DNA from: JAAYPI01 sp036734385
GTDB lineage: Bacteria > Bacteroidota > Bacteroidia > Bacteroidales > Paludibacteraceae
Reading direction: 5' to 3'
NCBI GenBank assembly: GCA_036734385.1
Contig: DAIMYQ010000040.1
Span: 1-13,226, forward strand
DNA length: 13,226 bases
Shown here: in pieces, positions 1-8,100 of the stretch
Layout: every line of letters begins with the position of its first letter
Position numbering within the stretch: the stretch's first letter is position 1
Notes under the pieces: model-generated
The model's database searches: none
Told to the model about the DNA's origin: nothing
The model's input: the letters and a program-made list of their open reading frames with translations, nothing else
Position numbers and translations under genes: made by a program

Positions 1-1
1 G

Positions 2-75
2 TAGCGGGAACGAGAGTTGAACTCGTGACCTCCGGGTTATGAATCCGACGCTCTAACCAACTGAGCTATCCCGCC
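2..75 (-). tRNA. tRNA-Met, anticodon CAU
   Basis: The minus strand folds into a full 74-nt cloverleaf. The acceptor stem is GGCGGGA with TCCCGCT (first pair G-U), the D arm GCTC/GAGC, and the anticodon loop TTCATAA (CAU). The T arm is ACGAG/CTCGT with loop TTCAACT, and the discriminator base is A. The body resembles the elongator tRNA-Met of Bacteroidales as I remember it. An initiator or a lysidine-modified tRNA-Ile with CAU cannot be fully excluded by eye. CCA is not encoded at the 3' end (the base at position 1 reads C, and the window then ends). The pair closing the anticodon loop is A31-C39, a mismatch where A-U is expected. Confidence 0.93.
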
Positions 76-92
76 ATATTTTTTCGGTGGTG

Positions 93-100
93 CAAAGGTA
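93..100 (-). promoter_or_regulatory. Putative promoter -7 element of the tRNA-Met gene
   Basis: Read on the minus strand the site is TACCTTTG, an exact match to the Bacteroidota -7 consensus TAnnTTTG. It lies 17 bp upstream of the mature tRNA 5' end. The matching -33 position, about 19 nt further upstream, is only T-rich and not a clean TTTG. The tRNA is therefore probably transcribed from its own start and not only by read-through from prmA. Confidence 0.55.
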
Positions 101-189
101 ATACTTTTTGACAATTTGAAAAATAAATGTAACTTTTTTTCAGCGTCACATTACCCCAAAACACGTGAAAGACATAAAAATTTCTATGA

Positions 190-1035
190 TTAAAATCTGA
201 ATTTTACTGAAACCCAGTTATTTTTTTGCTTATAATCAACTTGTTGCAATCCCAACAAAGTTGCTTTTGCTTCTATCTTGGCTATATCTTCAAAATAAAA
301 ACCACTCATTATCAAAATTCCACCTCTATTTAAAGACATGACATAAGTATGCATATTCTCAATAAGAACATTCAAATTAATATTGGCAATAATATAATCA
401 AACATTTGTCCATTGATAACCTCGGAGCCGCCCAACGCTATTTTAGTCAAAGAGACATTATTCAATGCCGAATTTTCCACTGCATTTTTATATGACCACT
501 CGTCTATATCTACTGCCCAAACAGGATTGGCACCTCTCATACTTGCTAAAATAGCCAGTACGGCAGTTCCACAGCCCATATCAAGAAAAGATTTATTTTC
601 AATTTTTTCTTCTAAAATCCACTCCAACATCAGGCTCGTTGTTTCATGATGACCGGTACCAAATGCCATTTTAGGATCTATAATAATATCGTATTGAGTT
701 GCAGGCAAATTTGTATGAAAAGAACTGCGAATAAGACATTTATTGCTCACTAGAATTGGTTGAAAATAATTTTTTTCCCACTCTTCATTCCAATTTTTTT
801 GTTCTATAGTTTCTAACGAATAGGTAATATAAACTTGATATATTTCTTTTGTCTCGTCAATTAGTTGTTGTAACTTACCCTTATCAAAAATTGATTCCTT
901 TATGTATGCAAAAAATTCATTATTTTCGGTTTCAAAACTTTCAAATCCCAACTCCCCCATTTCGTATACCAGTAGATCCGAAGCATACTCGGGTAATTGT
1001 TTCACATCACATGAAACCCTTAAATAATTTATCAT
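190..1035 (-). CDS. prmA: Ribosomal protein L11 methyltransferase PrmA
   Basis: This cytoplasmic enzyme uses S-adenosylmethionine to trimethylate ribosomal protein L11. The product is 281 aa, normal for Bacteroidota PrmA. The N-terminal part (about 1-100) is the L11-recognition domain and ends in the typical NWNEEWEKNYFQP segment (81-93). A class I methyltransferase fold follows: DPKMAFGTGHHETT at 120-133 is the PrmA signature, LDMGCGTAVLAI at 151-162 is the SAM-binding glycine loop, and ANINLNVL at 217-224 matches the NxNxxxL substrate-pocket motif. The ATG at 1035 begins a full N-terminal domain, and no better start is visible. The gene is divergent from the Tyr-rich gene at 1181, with 145 bp between them. 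I found no clear terminator between its stop and the tRNA, so read-through into the tRNA is possible. Confidence 0.96.
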   Translation of the reverse strand: MINYLRVSCDVKQLPEYASDLLVYEMGELGFESFETENNEFFAYIKESIFDKGKLQQLIDETKEIYQVYITYSLETIEQKNWNEEWEKNYFQPILVSNKCLIRSSFHTNLPATQYDIIIDPKMAFGTGHHETTSLMLEWILEEKIENKSFLDMGCGTAVLAILASMRGANPVWAVDIDEWSYKNAVENSALNNVSLTKIALGGSEVINGQMFDYIIANINLNVLIENMHTYVMSLNRGGILIMSGFYFEDIAKIEAKATLLGLQQVDYKQKNNWVSVKFRF

Positions 1036-1095
1036 ATATTATGTTTTTAAAAGAAAAAATTACCTTAATTTAGTTTTTTTTTGGCTAAAGATGTA

Positions 1096-1103
1096 TACCT
1101 TTG
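1096..1103 (+). promoter_or_regulatory. Putative promoter -7 element for the Tyr-rich/FadL pair
   Basis: TACCTTTG matches TAnnTTTG exactly and lies 77 bp before the ATG at 1181. The upstream -33 position is a long T run with TTTG only at 1080-1083, which is closer than usual, so the -33 element is weak. Transcription would begin near 1110 and leave a 5' leader of about 70 nt. In the 145-bp gap to prmA I see no convincing prmA promoter on the other strand. Confidence 0.5.
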
Positions 1104-1180
1104 TGGTAATGCTATGAAAAAGTCTCTTAAGATAAGACAGAGAGTGCAAAAATACGTAAATTCATTTAAATTATTATCTT

Positions 1181-2149
1181 ATGAAAAAGAAAGTGCTATT
1201 AATTTTTTTGTTATCCTCTTTTTCTCTGACTTTCTACGCTCAATACTTCGATGACATTTATTATAATCCCAAAAATGATAAAAAATCGGAAGCCATTTCA
1301 GTTACCCAAGAAAAGCAAGAAAAGACAGAGAATGTTACTGCAACAAAAAAGGCTGTTAGAGATGTTGATGAATACAACAGACAGACCTCTTCTACTACAA
1401 ATGCGAGTAAAATGAATAATTCTACTCTTGAGCAAGATGCTGACAATCTTGAATACTCAAAACGCATATCCAAATTTCATGATTCGACAAACATTACCAT
1501 CAATGATGCTCAGTCTGTTTACATCTACAATTATGCCGAACCCGAAGATGAGAATCAATCAACAGTCTATTTAAACTATTCTTCCAATTGGGGTTCATGG
1601 GGTTATTACGGATACCGGACATACTCCCCCTACTATTGGGATAATTACTATGGAGTAGGTTATTATTCTTACTACAATCCTTACTATTACTACGGTTATT
1701 CCTACAGACCGTACTACTATGGTTACTACAACTATTATCCTTATCATCCTTATCACCCTTATCCGACACACCATCCATGGGGGTATAATCAACCACACCA
1801 TGGACAATATCACAAGGAGTATAATAACTACAATCGGACTCCAAACTATGGAAATGGAAGATCATATAGTTCGCATGAGACGGGGGTTCGATCGACTAGG
1901 AGTGAGTCTGGTAATGGCAATGTCACAAATACAAGAAGCAGTTCTACTAATAACAATTCCGGAAGAAGTTATAACTCTAACTCAACACAGGGAACAAGGT
2001 CAACACAATCAAGAAACACATCAATACAAAACACAACGGTTACACCTTCTTCCAACAGCAGGAGCTATAAAAGTTCGGGAAACACAGAACGCAACAGCGG
2101 AGGATCCAGTAGTGGTGGAACACGTAGTGGACGTTCTTTTGGTAAATGA
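1181..2149 (+). CDS. Secreted tyrosine-rich low-complexity protein, function unknown
   Basis: The product is 322 aa. Residues 1-20 are a clear Sec signal peptide (MKKKVLLIFLLSSFSLTFYA, then Q), so it is exported. It has no lipobox Cys. Residues 21-115 are charged and polar. This part includes DDIYYNP (24-30), DVDEYNR (61-67) and EYSKRISKFH (91-100), which I recall as recurring in Bacteroidales proteins of this layout. Residues 141-200 contain 28 Tyr in 60 residues, in YYGY, NPYYYYG and YHPYHPYP-like units, with Gly, Pro and His. Residues 225-322 are Ser/Asn/Gly/Arg-rich and end in GRSFGK. Such sequence suggests an extended, surface-exposed or matrix protein, but no catalytic domain is visible. 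The FadL-type gene begins 29 bp after the stop, so the two are probably cotranscribed. Older annotations of such proteins as vitellogenin-like reflect composition only. Confidence 0.85.
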   Translation: MKKKVLLIFLLSSFSLTFYAQYFDDIYYNPKNDKKSEAISVTQEKQEKTENVTATKKAVRDVDEYNRQTSSTTNASKMNNSTLEQDADNLEYSKRISKFHDSTNITINDAQSVYIYNYAEPEDENQSTVYLNYSSNWGSWGYYGYRTYSPYYWDNYYGVGYYSYYNPYYYYGYSYRPYYYGYYNYYPYHPYHPYPTHHPWGYNQPHHGQYHKEYNNYNRTPNYGNGRSYSSHETGVRSTRSESGNGNVTNTRSSSTNNNSGRSYNSNSTQGTRSTQSRNTSIQNTTVTPSSNSRSYKSSGNTERNSGGSSSGGTRSGRSFGK

Positions 2150-2178
2150 TCAAAAACATATTTGAAATATTCAATAAA

Positions 2179-3249
2179 ATGAAAAGAATACTAATTATAG
2201 CTTTTTGCCTATTAAANNNNNNNNNNNNNNNNNNNNNNNNNNNNNNNNNNNNNNNNNNNNNNNNNNNNNNNNNNNNNNNNNNNNNNNNNNNNNNNNNNNN
2301 NNNNNNNNNNNNNNNNACATCTCAAGGTTATAGTGGTAGTTTGATTAGTTCTTACACACTTGCAGAAAGGGGTGGCATTAATGAATATGCTTTTACGGCA
2401 GGAGGTAATGTAAGTAACCTTGTCCAATTTGGTTTAAGTCTTGTTTTGGTTGATTTAGACTACAACATGACTTCTACTTTCAAAGAAACTTTGGCTGACA
2501 ACAGTTCGCTTACTTATAAAAATGTATATGAATGTAATGGTAGTGCCTTTAACATGAAAATAGGAGCCATTGTAAAACCAACTAGTTGGTTGAGAATCGG
2601 TGCTGCATTCCATACACCATCGTGGTACTATATAACAGACAGTAATCAGGGATCTATTAATTCGAGAGCCATTGAAATCAACAAGACTGAATCAGCTTCT
2701 ACACCATGGGGATACGGTTCTTATTACCTAAATACACCGTTAAAGGCATTGGGTAGCCTTGGATTTGTCATTGGTCAATATGGATTTATCGATGTTGATT
2801 ATGAGTATGCCAATTACAAAGGGATGGTCATGAAAAACAATGACGATGTTGACTCTCGTATGGAAGAACAAAATAACAAGATAGATGCAAATTTTAAAGA
2901 CACGCATACCATCCGTGTAGGAGGAGAATACATTCCTTTTAAAAATTTTGCCATACGTTTGGGTTATTCATTCTCTACATCTCCCATCAAAGAAGATGCT
3001 TACAGAACTTATGCCACCAATACGGTACGCACCGATACGGAATTTTTAAATGACAAAAGTTTATCTTATATAACCTCAGGCATTGGATATAAGTTTGGCA
3101 GAAGTTCGTTAGATTTGACCTATGTTCTTAAAACAAAGGTTCAAGATTTTTATCCTTACAATCCTACTTATGTAACAAACTTTGATGGACCAATCGAAAT
3201 TACGAGCAAGCATAACCAAATTTTATTAACTTACGGAGTACGTTTCTAA
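2179..3249 (+). CDS. FadL/OmpP1-family outer membrane transport protein (interrupted by gap)
   Basis: This is an outer membrane beta-barrel of the FadL/OmpP1/TodX type, a family that passes hydrophobic compounds such as long-chain fatty acids across the outer membrane. The substrate here is unknown. The start is placed at the ATG at 2179, which gives a signal peptide start MKRILIIAFCLL. The earlier in-frame ATG at 2146 overlaps the previous stop and would add 11 poorly fitting residues. After the gap come alternating barrel strands, including KIGAIVKPTSWLRIGAAFHTP (encoded about 2554-2616), the most family-like stretch, and later RVGGEYIPFKNFAIRLGYSF. The protein ends in an aromatic residue (TYGVRF), the usual signal for barrel assembly. 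Only about 320 residues are visible. Family members are usually nearer 450-550, so the gap probably hides over 100 residues. Confidence 0.82.
   Translation: MKRILIIAFCLLXXXXXXXXXXXXXXXXXXXXXXXXXXXXXXXXXXTSQGYSGSLISSYTLAERGGINEYAFTAGGNVSNLVQFGLSLVLVDLDYNMTSTFKETLADNSSLTYKNVYECNGSAFNMKIGAIVKPTSWLRIGAAFHTPSWYYITDSNQGSINSRAIEINKTESASTPWGYGSYYLNTPLKALGSLGFVIGQYGFIDVDYEYANYKGMVMKNNDDVDSRMEEQNNKIDANFKDTHTIRVGGEYIPFKNFAIRLGYSFSTSPIKEDAYRTYATNTVRTDTEFLNDKSLSYITSGIGYKFGRSSLDLTYVLKTKVQDFYPYNPTYVTNFDGPIEITSKHNQILLTYGVRF
2217..2316. other. Assembly gap of 100 N inside the FadL-type gene
   Basis: A run of exactly 100 N, the conventional placeholder for a gap of unknown length. It begins right after the first 12 codons of the signal peptide and removes the N-terminal part of the barrel, including the hatch region expected in this family. 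The frame happens to stay open across it, but that carries no information. Confidence 0.98.
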
Positions 3250-3275
3250 AGGGTTATATCATCAATAAAATAAGT

Positions 3276-3319
3276 ACAACAAAAAAGGAGATAATAAAAA
3301 TTATCTCCTTTTTTGTTGT
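3276..3319. terminator. Bidirectional intrinsic terminator between convergent genes
   Basis: The stem is a perfect 20-bp inverted repeat, arms 3276-3295 and 3300-3319, around an AAAA loop. The GC-containing core GGAGATAAT is flanked by A6 on the left and T6 on the right, so either strand reads as a hairpin with a U tract. It lies 26 bp after the FadL-type stop and 20 bp after the spt stop, as expected for one terminator serving both convergent transcripts. Confidence 0.9.
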
Positions 3320-3339
3320 CATATAATTAAAGAATAATC

Positions 3340-4527
3340 CTATTCTATAATGCCCAAGTTTCTCGCATTCTTGGCAATCTTTTCAACAGCCTCATCAATT
3401 TGATCAAATGTATGTGTTGCCATTAATGAAATACGAATAAGCGTATCTTCAGAAGGAACCGCCGGTGAAACAACAGGATTAACAAATACACCGTCATTCA
3501 TCAAATCACGGGTAAGTATAAATGTTTTGGTATTATCTCTTACATACAAAGGAATAATTGGAGTAGTAGAATGACCGGTATCAAATCCCTTATCTTGAAG
3601 GGCTTTACGCATACGATGTGTATTTGCCCACAAAGCATCTTTACGCCATGTTTCACGTTCCATGACGTCTAAAGCAGCTAACACACAACCTGTAGAAGCA
3701 GGTGTAATACTAGCACTAAAGATCAATGTACGAGAATTATGTTTTAAGTAATTGATAATATCTTTATCCGCAGCAATAAATCCTCCGATAGTAGCAAGAG
3801 ATTTACTAAACGTTCCCATGATAAGATCGACATCATTGGACAAACCAAAATGGTTACAAATACCCTTACCCTTATCACCATAAACGCCTAATGAATGTGC
3901 CTCATCAATCATTATAGAAGCATTGTATTTTTTTGCTAATTTGACCATTTCAGGAAGTTTTACTTCATCTCCCTCCATACTAAAAACCCCATCAGCAACA
4001 ATCAGTTTAATTTTATCAGATTCACAATTTTCAAGGTATTTTTCCAAAGCCTCCATATCATTATGAGCATACTTGTATTGTTTAGCAAAACTCAAACGTG
4101 CTCCTTCAATGATAGAAGCATGATTTAATTTATCCAAGAATAAATAATCCTCACGTCCGCCTAAGCAAGGAATCACCCCCGAATTAACAGTAAATCCTGT
4201 GGCATAAACTAAAGCCTCTTCTTTCCCAACCAATTTAGCTAACCGTTCTTCCAGTTCGATATGAATATCCAACGTTCCATTTAAAAAACGTGAACCGGCA
4301 CAACCTGTACCATATTTTTCTACTGCTTTAATAGCGGCTTCCTTTATTTCAGGATGGTTTGTCAACCCTAAATAACTATTAGAACCAAACATTAAAACAG
4401 GTTTTCCTCCAATTTGAACGACTGTATCTTGGTCTGAAGTTATCGGACGAAAATATGGATACACACCAGCATTTTTGTATTGTTGAGGTGCATCAAATTT
4501 TGCTAATTTTTGACTTAGTAAACTCAT
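3340..4527 (-). CDS. spt: Serine palmitoyltransferase (PLP-dependent, sphingolipid synthesis)
   Basis: It condenses L-serine with a fatty acyl-CoA to 3-ketosphinganine, the first step of sphingolipid synthesis. The product is 395 aa, matching soluble bacterial SPTs of Bacteroidota. It belongs to the alpha-oxoamine synthase family. Visible landmarks are FGSNSYLGL (47-55), GTGCAGSRFLNGT (73-85), His136 in NHAS (expected to stack on the PLP ring), Asp208 and His211 in DEAHSLG, and the PLP-binding Lys242 in GTFSKS. KBL (glycine C-acetyltransferase) and BioF are close relatives. The N-terminal YPYFRPITS segment and the presence of a Bacteroidota host favour SPT. No membrane segment is visible. The gene has its own promoter directly after rimM and ends at the shared terminator at 3276-3319. 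Confidence 0.9.
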   Translation of the reverse strand: MSLLSQKLAKFDAPQQYKNAGVYPYFRPITSDQDTVVQIGGKPVLMFGSNSYLGLTNHPEIKEAAIKAVEKYGTGCAGSRFLNGTLDIHIELEERLAKLVGKEEALVYATGFTVNSGVIPCLGGREDYLFLDKLNHASIIEGARLSFAKQYKYAHNDMEALEKYLENCESDKIKLIVADGVFSMEGDEVKLPEMVKLAKKYNASIMIDEAHSLGVYGDKGKGICNHFGLSNDVDLIMGTFSKSLATIGGFIAADKDIINYLKHNSRTLIFSASITPASTGCVLAALDVMERETWRKDALWANTHRMRKALQDKGFDTGHSTTPIIPLYVRDNTKTFILTRDLMNDGVFVNPVVSPAVPSEDTLIRISLMATHTFDQIDEAVEKIAKNARNLGIIE

Positions 4528-4564
4528 TTTTGTTATTTTTTAGTACTTTTTCTCAAAAAACATG

Positions 4565-4595
4565 CAAATATACTGTTTTTTTACCCAATTACAAA
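4565..4595 (-). promoter_or_regulatory. Canonical Bacteroidota promoter of spt
   Basis: On the minus strand TTTG (4592-4595) is followed by exactly 19 nt and then TATATTTG (4565-4572). Both boxes match the Bacteroidota housekeeping promoter consensus at ideal spacing. The -7 box is 37 bp upstream of the spt ATG, and the whole promoter sits in the 90-bp gap after rimM. spt can therefore be expressed independently of the macroglobulin-rimM transcript. Confidence 0.85.
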
Positions 4596-4617
4596 AAGGA
4601 TTATAGCATCAAAGAGT

Positions 4618-5139
4618 TTAATCTTTATTAATATCCAATAATCCTTCGGGTAAATCCATGCAAATAATTCTGTTTTTTGCATCTACACTTACAATATAAT
4701 CCTCCGAAACAGGAATTAAAAATATATCCCCTTTTTCGTTTGCAACACTAAACAAAACATTCAATGTCGTGTCATCTGCATCGACTATTGTACCTATTTT
4801 TTGTTTATTCGAATCCATAATGACAAAATCAATAAAATCGGAGTAAGATGTGATTTCTTCTTTTGGTTTCTTGAATGTATTGGGCAAATATAAGGTACAA
4901 CCGACCAATAATTTAGCCTCTTTCTCATTGTCAATATTTTCGAACTTTACCAAAGCAGTAGTACTATTTTTATATCGATATGATTCTATAAAAAACGGAA
5001 CAAAAATGCCGTCTATACTGCAAACAAAGTACTTGCTATCTTCAAAAGCATCCGTTGTAAAAGAAAAAGACAACTCACCCTTTACACCATGAGTCTTATA
5101 GATTTCTCCTGCTTCAAATATTTCTTCTCTTTTTATCAT
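4618..5139 (-). CDS. rimM: Ribosome maturation factor RimM
   Basis: RimM binds ribosomal protein S19 in the head of the 30S subunit and is needed for efficient 16S rRNA processing. The product is 173 aa, a normal length. The N-terminal beta-barrel domain carries the signature THGVKGEL (16-23). The middle contains the family-typical NEKEAKLLVGCTLYLP (71-86). The C-terminal PRC-barrel domain runs from about 98 and ends in the usual LPEGLLDI (163-170). The start ATG at 5139 overlaps the stop of the macroglobulin-like gene in an ATGA, which points to translational coupling. I see no terminator between rimM and the spt promoter 22 bp downstream. Confidence 0.94.
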   Translation of the reverse strand: MIKREEIFEAGEIYKTHGVKGELSFSFTTDAFEDSKYFVCSIDGIFVPFFIESYRYKNSTTALVKFENIDNEKEAKLLVGCTLYLPNTFKKPKEEITSYSDFIDFVIMDSNKQKIGTIVDADDTTLNVLFSVANEKGDIFLIPVSEDYIVSVDAKNRIICMDLPEGLLDINKD

Positions 5140-8100
5140 TTTGATGAAATTACATTAATTGTTTGAGCTTGTGTCCGAGACATAAATTCCGGTGCATAAA
5201 GGCACTGTACAATTGCCATTCCTGTTGTAAATTCTCCCGACAAATTAGTCCACAACGGATATTCAAAAACATAGGTTCCCTTTGGCAAACGGCTAAAAAA
5301 ATAGTTTATAGAAACATCTTTCGGATTAAGATAATAGCCGACCCTTTCTGTTTGTTGGTAGGATGATTTTTGGTTCACCGGTTCAAAACAGGCAGCTCTA
5401 AGGTCTTTGATATGAACAAAATCCATATCCCTATCTACTCTTACCGTCAGACGTACCACCAACTTATCGCCTACCTGCAAAGAGACATTTTCTACCGGCT
5501 TCAAAATTACGTTTTTATCCGTAATTTTCTCTACAAAAAGCTTTTTATCTATATTGAGTGGTCCTTTTTGCTGTGTGTTTAACCTATCCGTTTGCTCAAA
5601 ATATTGCCAATAGGCAGCTCCCCACGATAATCCATTCCCTGTTTTTGAAATGGAGATATTGCCCATTTCAGGCATTAAATCAGTGGCATCGTAACTAATT
5701 TTGACATAATTGCTTCCTACCAACGAAGAGTTCTGCGGCTTCACTTCTTGATTATTGAGTTTAATGGCTATTTGACTTTCATTTTCGAGCACATTGTTTC
5801 CCTGAAATGCCAAAGCAGAAATAGCATCAACGGTAGAAATAACATTGCTCCATTGGTTGGTTTGTTTATTTTTCAGCAACCAAATTTTCATTTTTTCTAT
5901 GTCGTCTTTTTGTGAGTTTATTTCGTTGAAAGCCTCCATAATAGCAACCTGCGTTGTAATATTCGACTCACTCCAAGTATATCCGGAAACATTCTTATCC
6001 CAATACATGCCCATTTCTGGACTCAAAGAAGATTGTTCTTTCAATGATTTAACAATGTTATTGGCTGTTTCTCCTTTTTTATTTCTATATAAAGCAACAG
6101 CTATCAATGATTTACCATACAAACTTTGTTTATTCCATTGTTTTTCCATCAAATTGGTGTAATAACGATAGGCTTCTTTGCTTTCTTCTTTTAACGGAAT
6201 CTGAGGATAGAAAGAACGGACATATAACGAATGAATAATATTCATGTTCAGATAGTTTTCTTCAGTTTTATCTTTACGTTTCGACCATTCGATATATTCT
6301 TTCTGTACATAACTGTCGAGATAATTGATTGCCTTTGCTTGCATATCCAATTCTTTTTGTTCATATTCGAAGTTATTTAGCTTAGCTAATTTACCCATTT
6401 TTTCCAAAATGAATCGTGTTACAAAAGCATTTTCGGGCATACCGGAAAACCAGGCAAAACCACCCGAAGGCATTTGCAATTGTTTTAATTTTTGGAAACT
6501 AAAATCTCTATTGTATGCTTGATTGTTTGCATCCAATAATGAAGCCAAACGCTGTTGTTGTTCTGTTTCATTTTTCGCTTCAAGTACCCAGGGAGTTTCT
6601 TCCAACAAAATATTTTTTAAATCCTCGTTCTTTTGTAAATTAGAAAGATAGTTTGACTGATTAATCTTACTACGTTCTATCAATTGAACCAATTTAGGCG
6701 ATGATTTTAAAATTTGCTGTCCAATTACATTCGCATAAAAACTTGACATATAAGAAATTGCATTACTTTCTTCAGCAATAGTAAGTGAAGGCAAGGCTTG
6801 TAAAGCATACCAAGCCGTGTTGGCAGAGAATTCTACCACAAATTGATTATTTTCAAGCGTTTTAGAGGTATTATGTAACAAATTATCAAACGTAAATTGG
6901 TGATTTCCTTCTTCGTAGATAGACATTGGCAAACTTTCTGTCACCAACATTCTATTAGAAAGTACCGGCAAATAATGTTGTTCTCCATCGCTATAATCTT
7001 TTCCTTCTACAATAATTTTACATTGTAATAGGGATGAAGAACTATTCATTTCAAAAACACACGAAACAGGAACAGAAGAATTCGGTTTCACCGTAATATT
7101 TTGAATGATTTGATTCGTAATTTCTTTATTTGTTTGAGCATCTGTAATTATCCAACGAGCATTGACTAATACAATACTATCGCTCATATTGGTAATTTTT
7201 GCAGTTAAATTTGCTTTATCGCCTTTGGTAATAAAACGGGGCAAATTAGGTGTAACAGAAACTACTTTTTGTGTATAAGCTACATCGGTTCGTTGACCAT
7301 ATTTGGCATCTTTGGTATGTGCTAACGTAAGAATTTTCCACTTGGTAAGTGATTCCGGCACAGTAAAATGGAACGAAACATGACCCATTGTATCGGTTGT
7401 CAAAAACGGATAAAAGAATGCCGTTTCACTGAAATTTTCTCTTACAACAGATGTGGGCTGCTGTTGCACTTGTACTTTCTCTGCCGGATTAGCAGGCGAC
7501 ACATCTTCCATTGAAACTACATCAATCGCCTTATTACTCTCTCCTTTCGCCATGACTGAAGACTCCATCCTCAAAGCTTTACCATAACCACCTTTTACAA
7601 AACCATATTGCATAGGATAGTTAAAGCCAAACCAATTGATTTTTGGATAATTAATTTCTTTTTCTTCTGCCATTTCCATAGGCAAATACAAATAATCTTG
7701 ATTGCAATTGGCATACGACGTTTGCCAAAAAGGATAATTTATATAGGGAGTAAAACCAGGAGTAAAATTCCATTCATGATGTGCCATCTCGTCGAGAGAA
7801 GCATCATACATGGTAGTCAGAATTTCAGCCGACTGACCCATGTGTTGTTCATCTTTCACACAAATATTCCATTCTTCTTGGGTATTAGGCAACAATTTAT
7901 CCCGAAAAGAATCGAACTGAATATCCAGTTTTTTGCTCGGTTGTTTTTTTGTTATCAATTGCACATTGGTAAACAATTGTTCATCTTTTACAAAAGTGAT
8001 TTTCAGCTGTACTGAGTTGCCATACGTTGCCAAATAAGGAAATTGTAAGTCTACATTTTTATTCGACAATTTGAATTGTTTTTGCAACAATATTCCATTC

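Noticed and set aside
1..189. The tRNA considered as an integration site for a mobile element.
   Set aside because: No integrase, repeated tRNA 3' end or phage-like gene is visible near it in this window.
1114..1254. A 46-codon open frame starting MKKSLKIRQRVQKY upstream of and overlapping the Tyr-rich gene.
   Set aside because: It overlaps the signal peptide region in another frame, has no recognisable domain, and lies in an AT-rich leader where such frames arise by chance.
1700..1780. Tyr/His/Pro codon repeats considered as a tandem DNA repeat or CRISPR-like array.
   Set aside because: The units are irregular, have no constant spacer and continue an open reading frame, so they are protein low complexity.
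1719..2165. A long plus-strand frame (about 148 codons) and minus-strand frames inside the Tyr-rich gene.
   Set aside because: They are shadows of the repetitive codons of the true gene. The signal peptide and coherent composition belong only to the frame starting at 1181.
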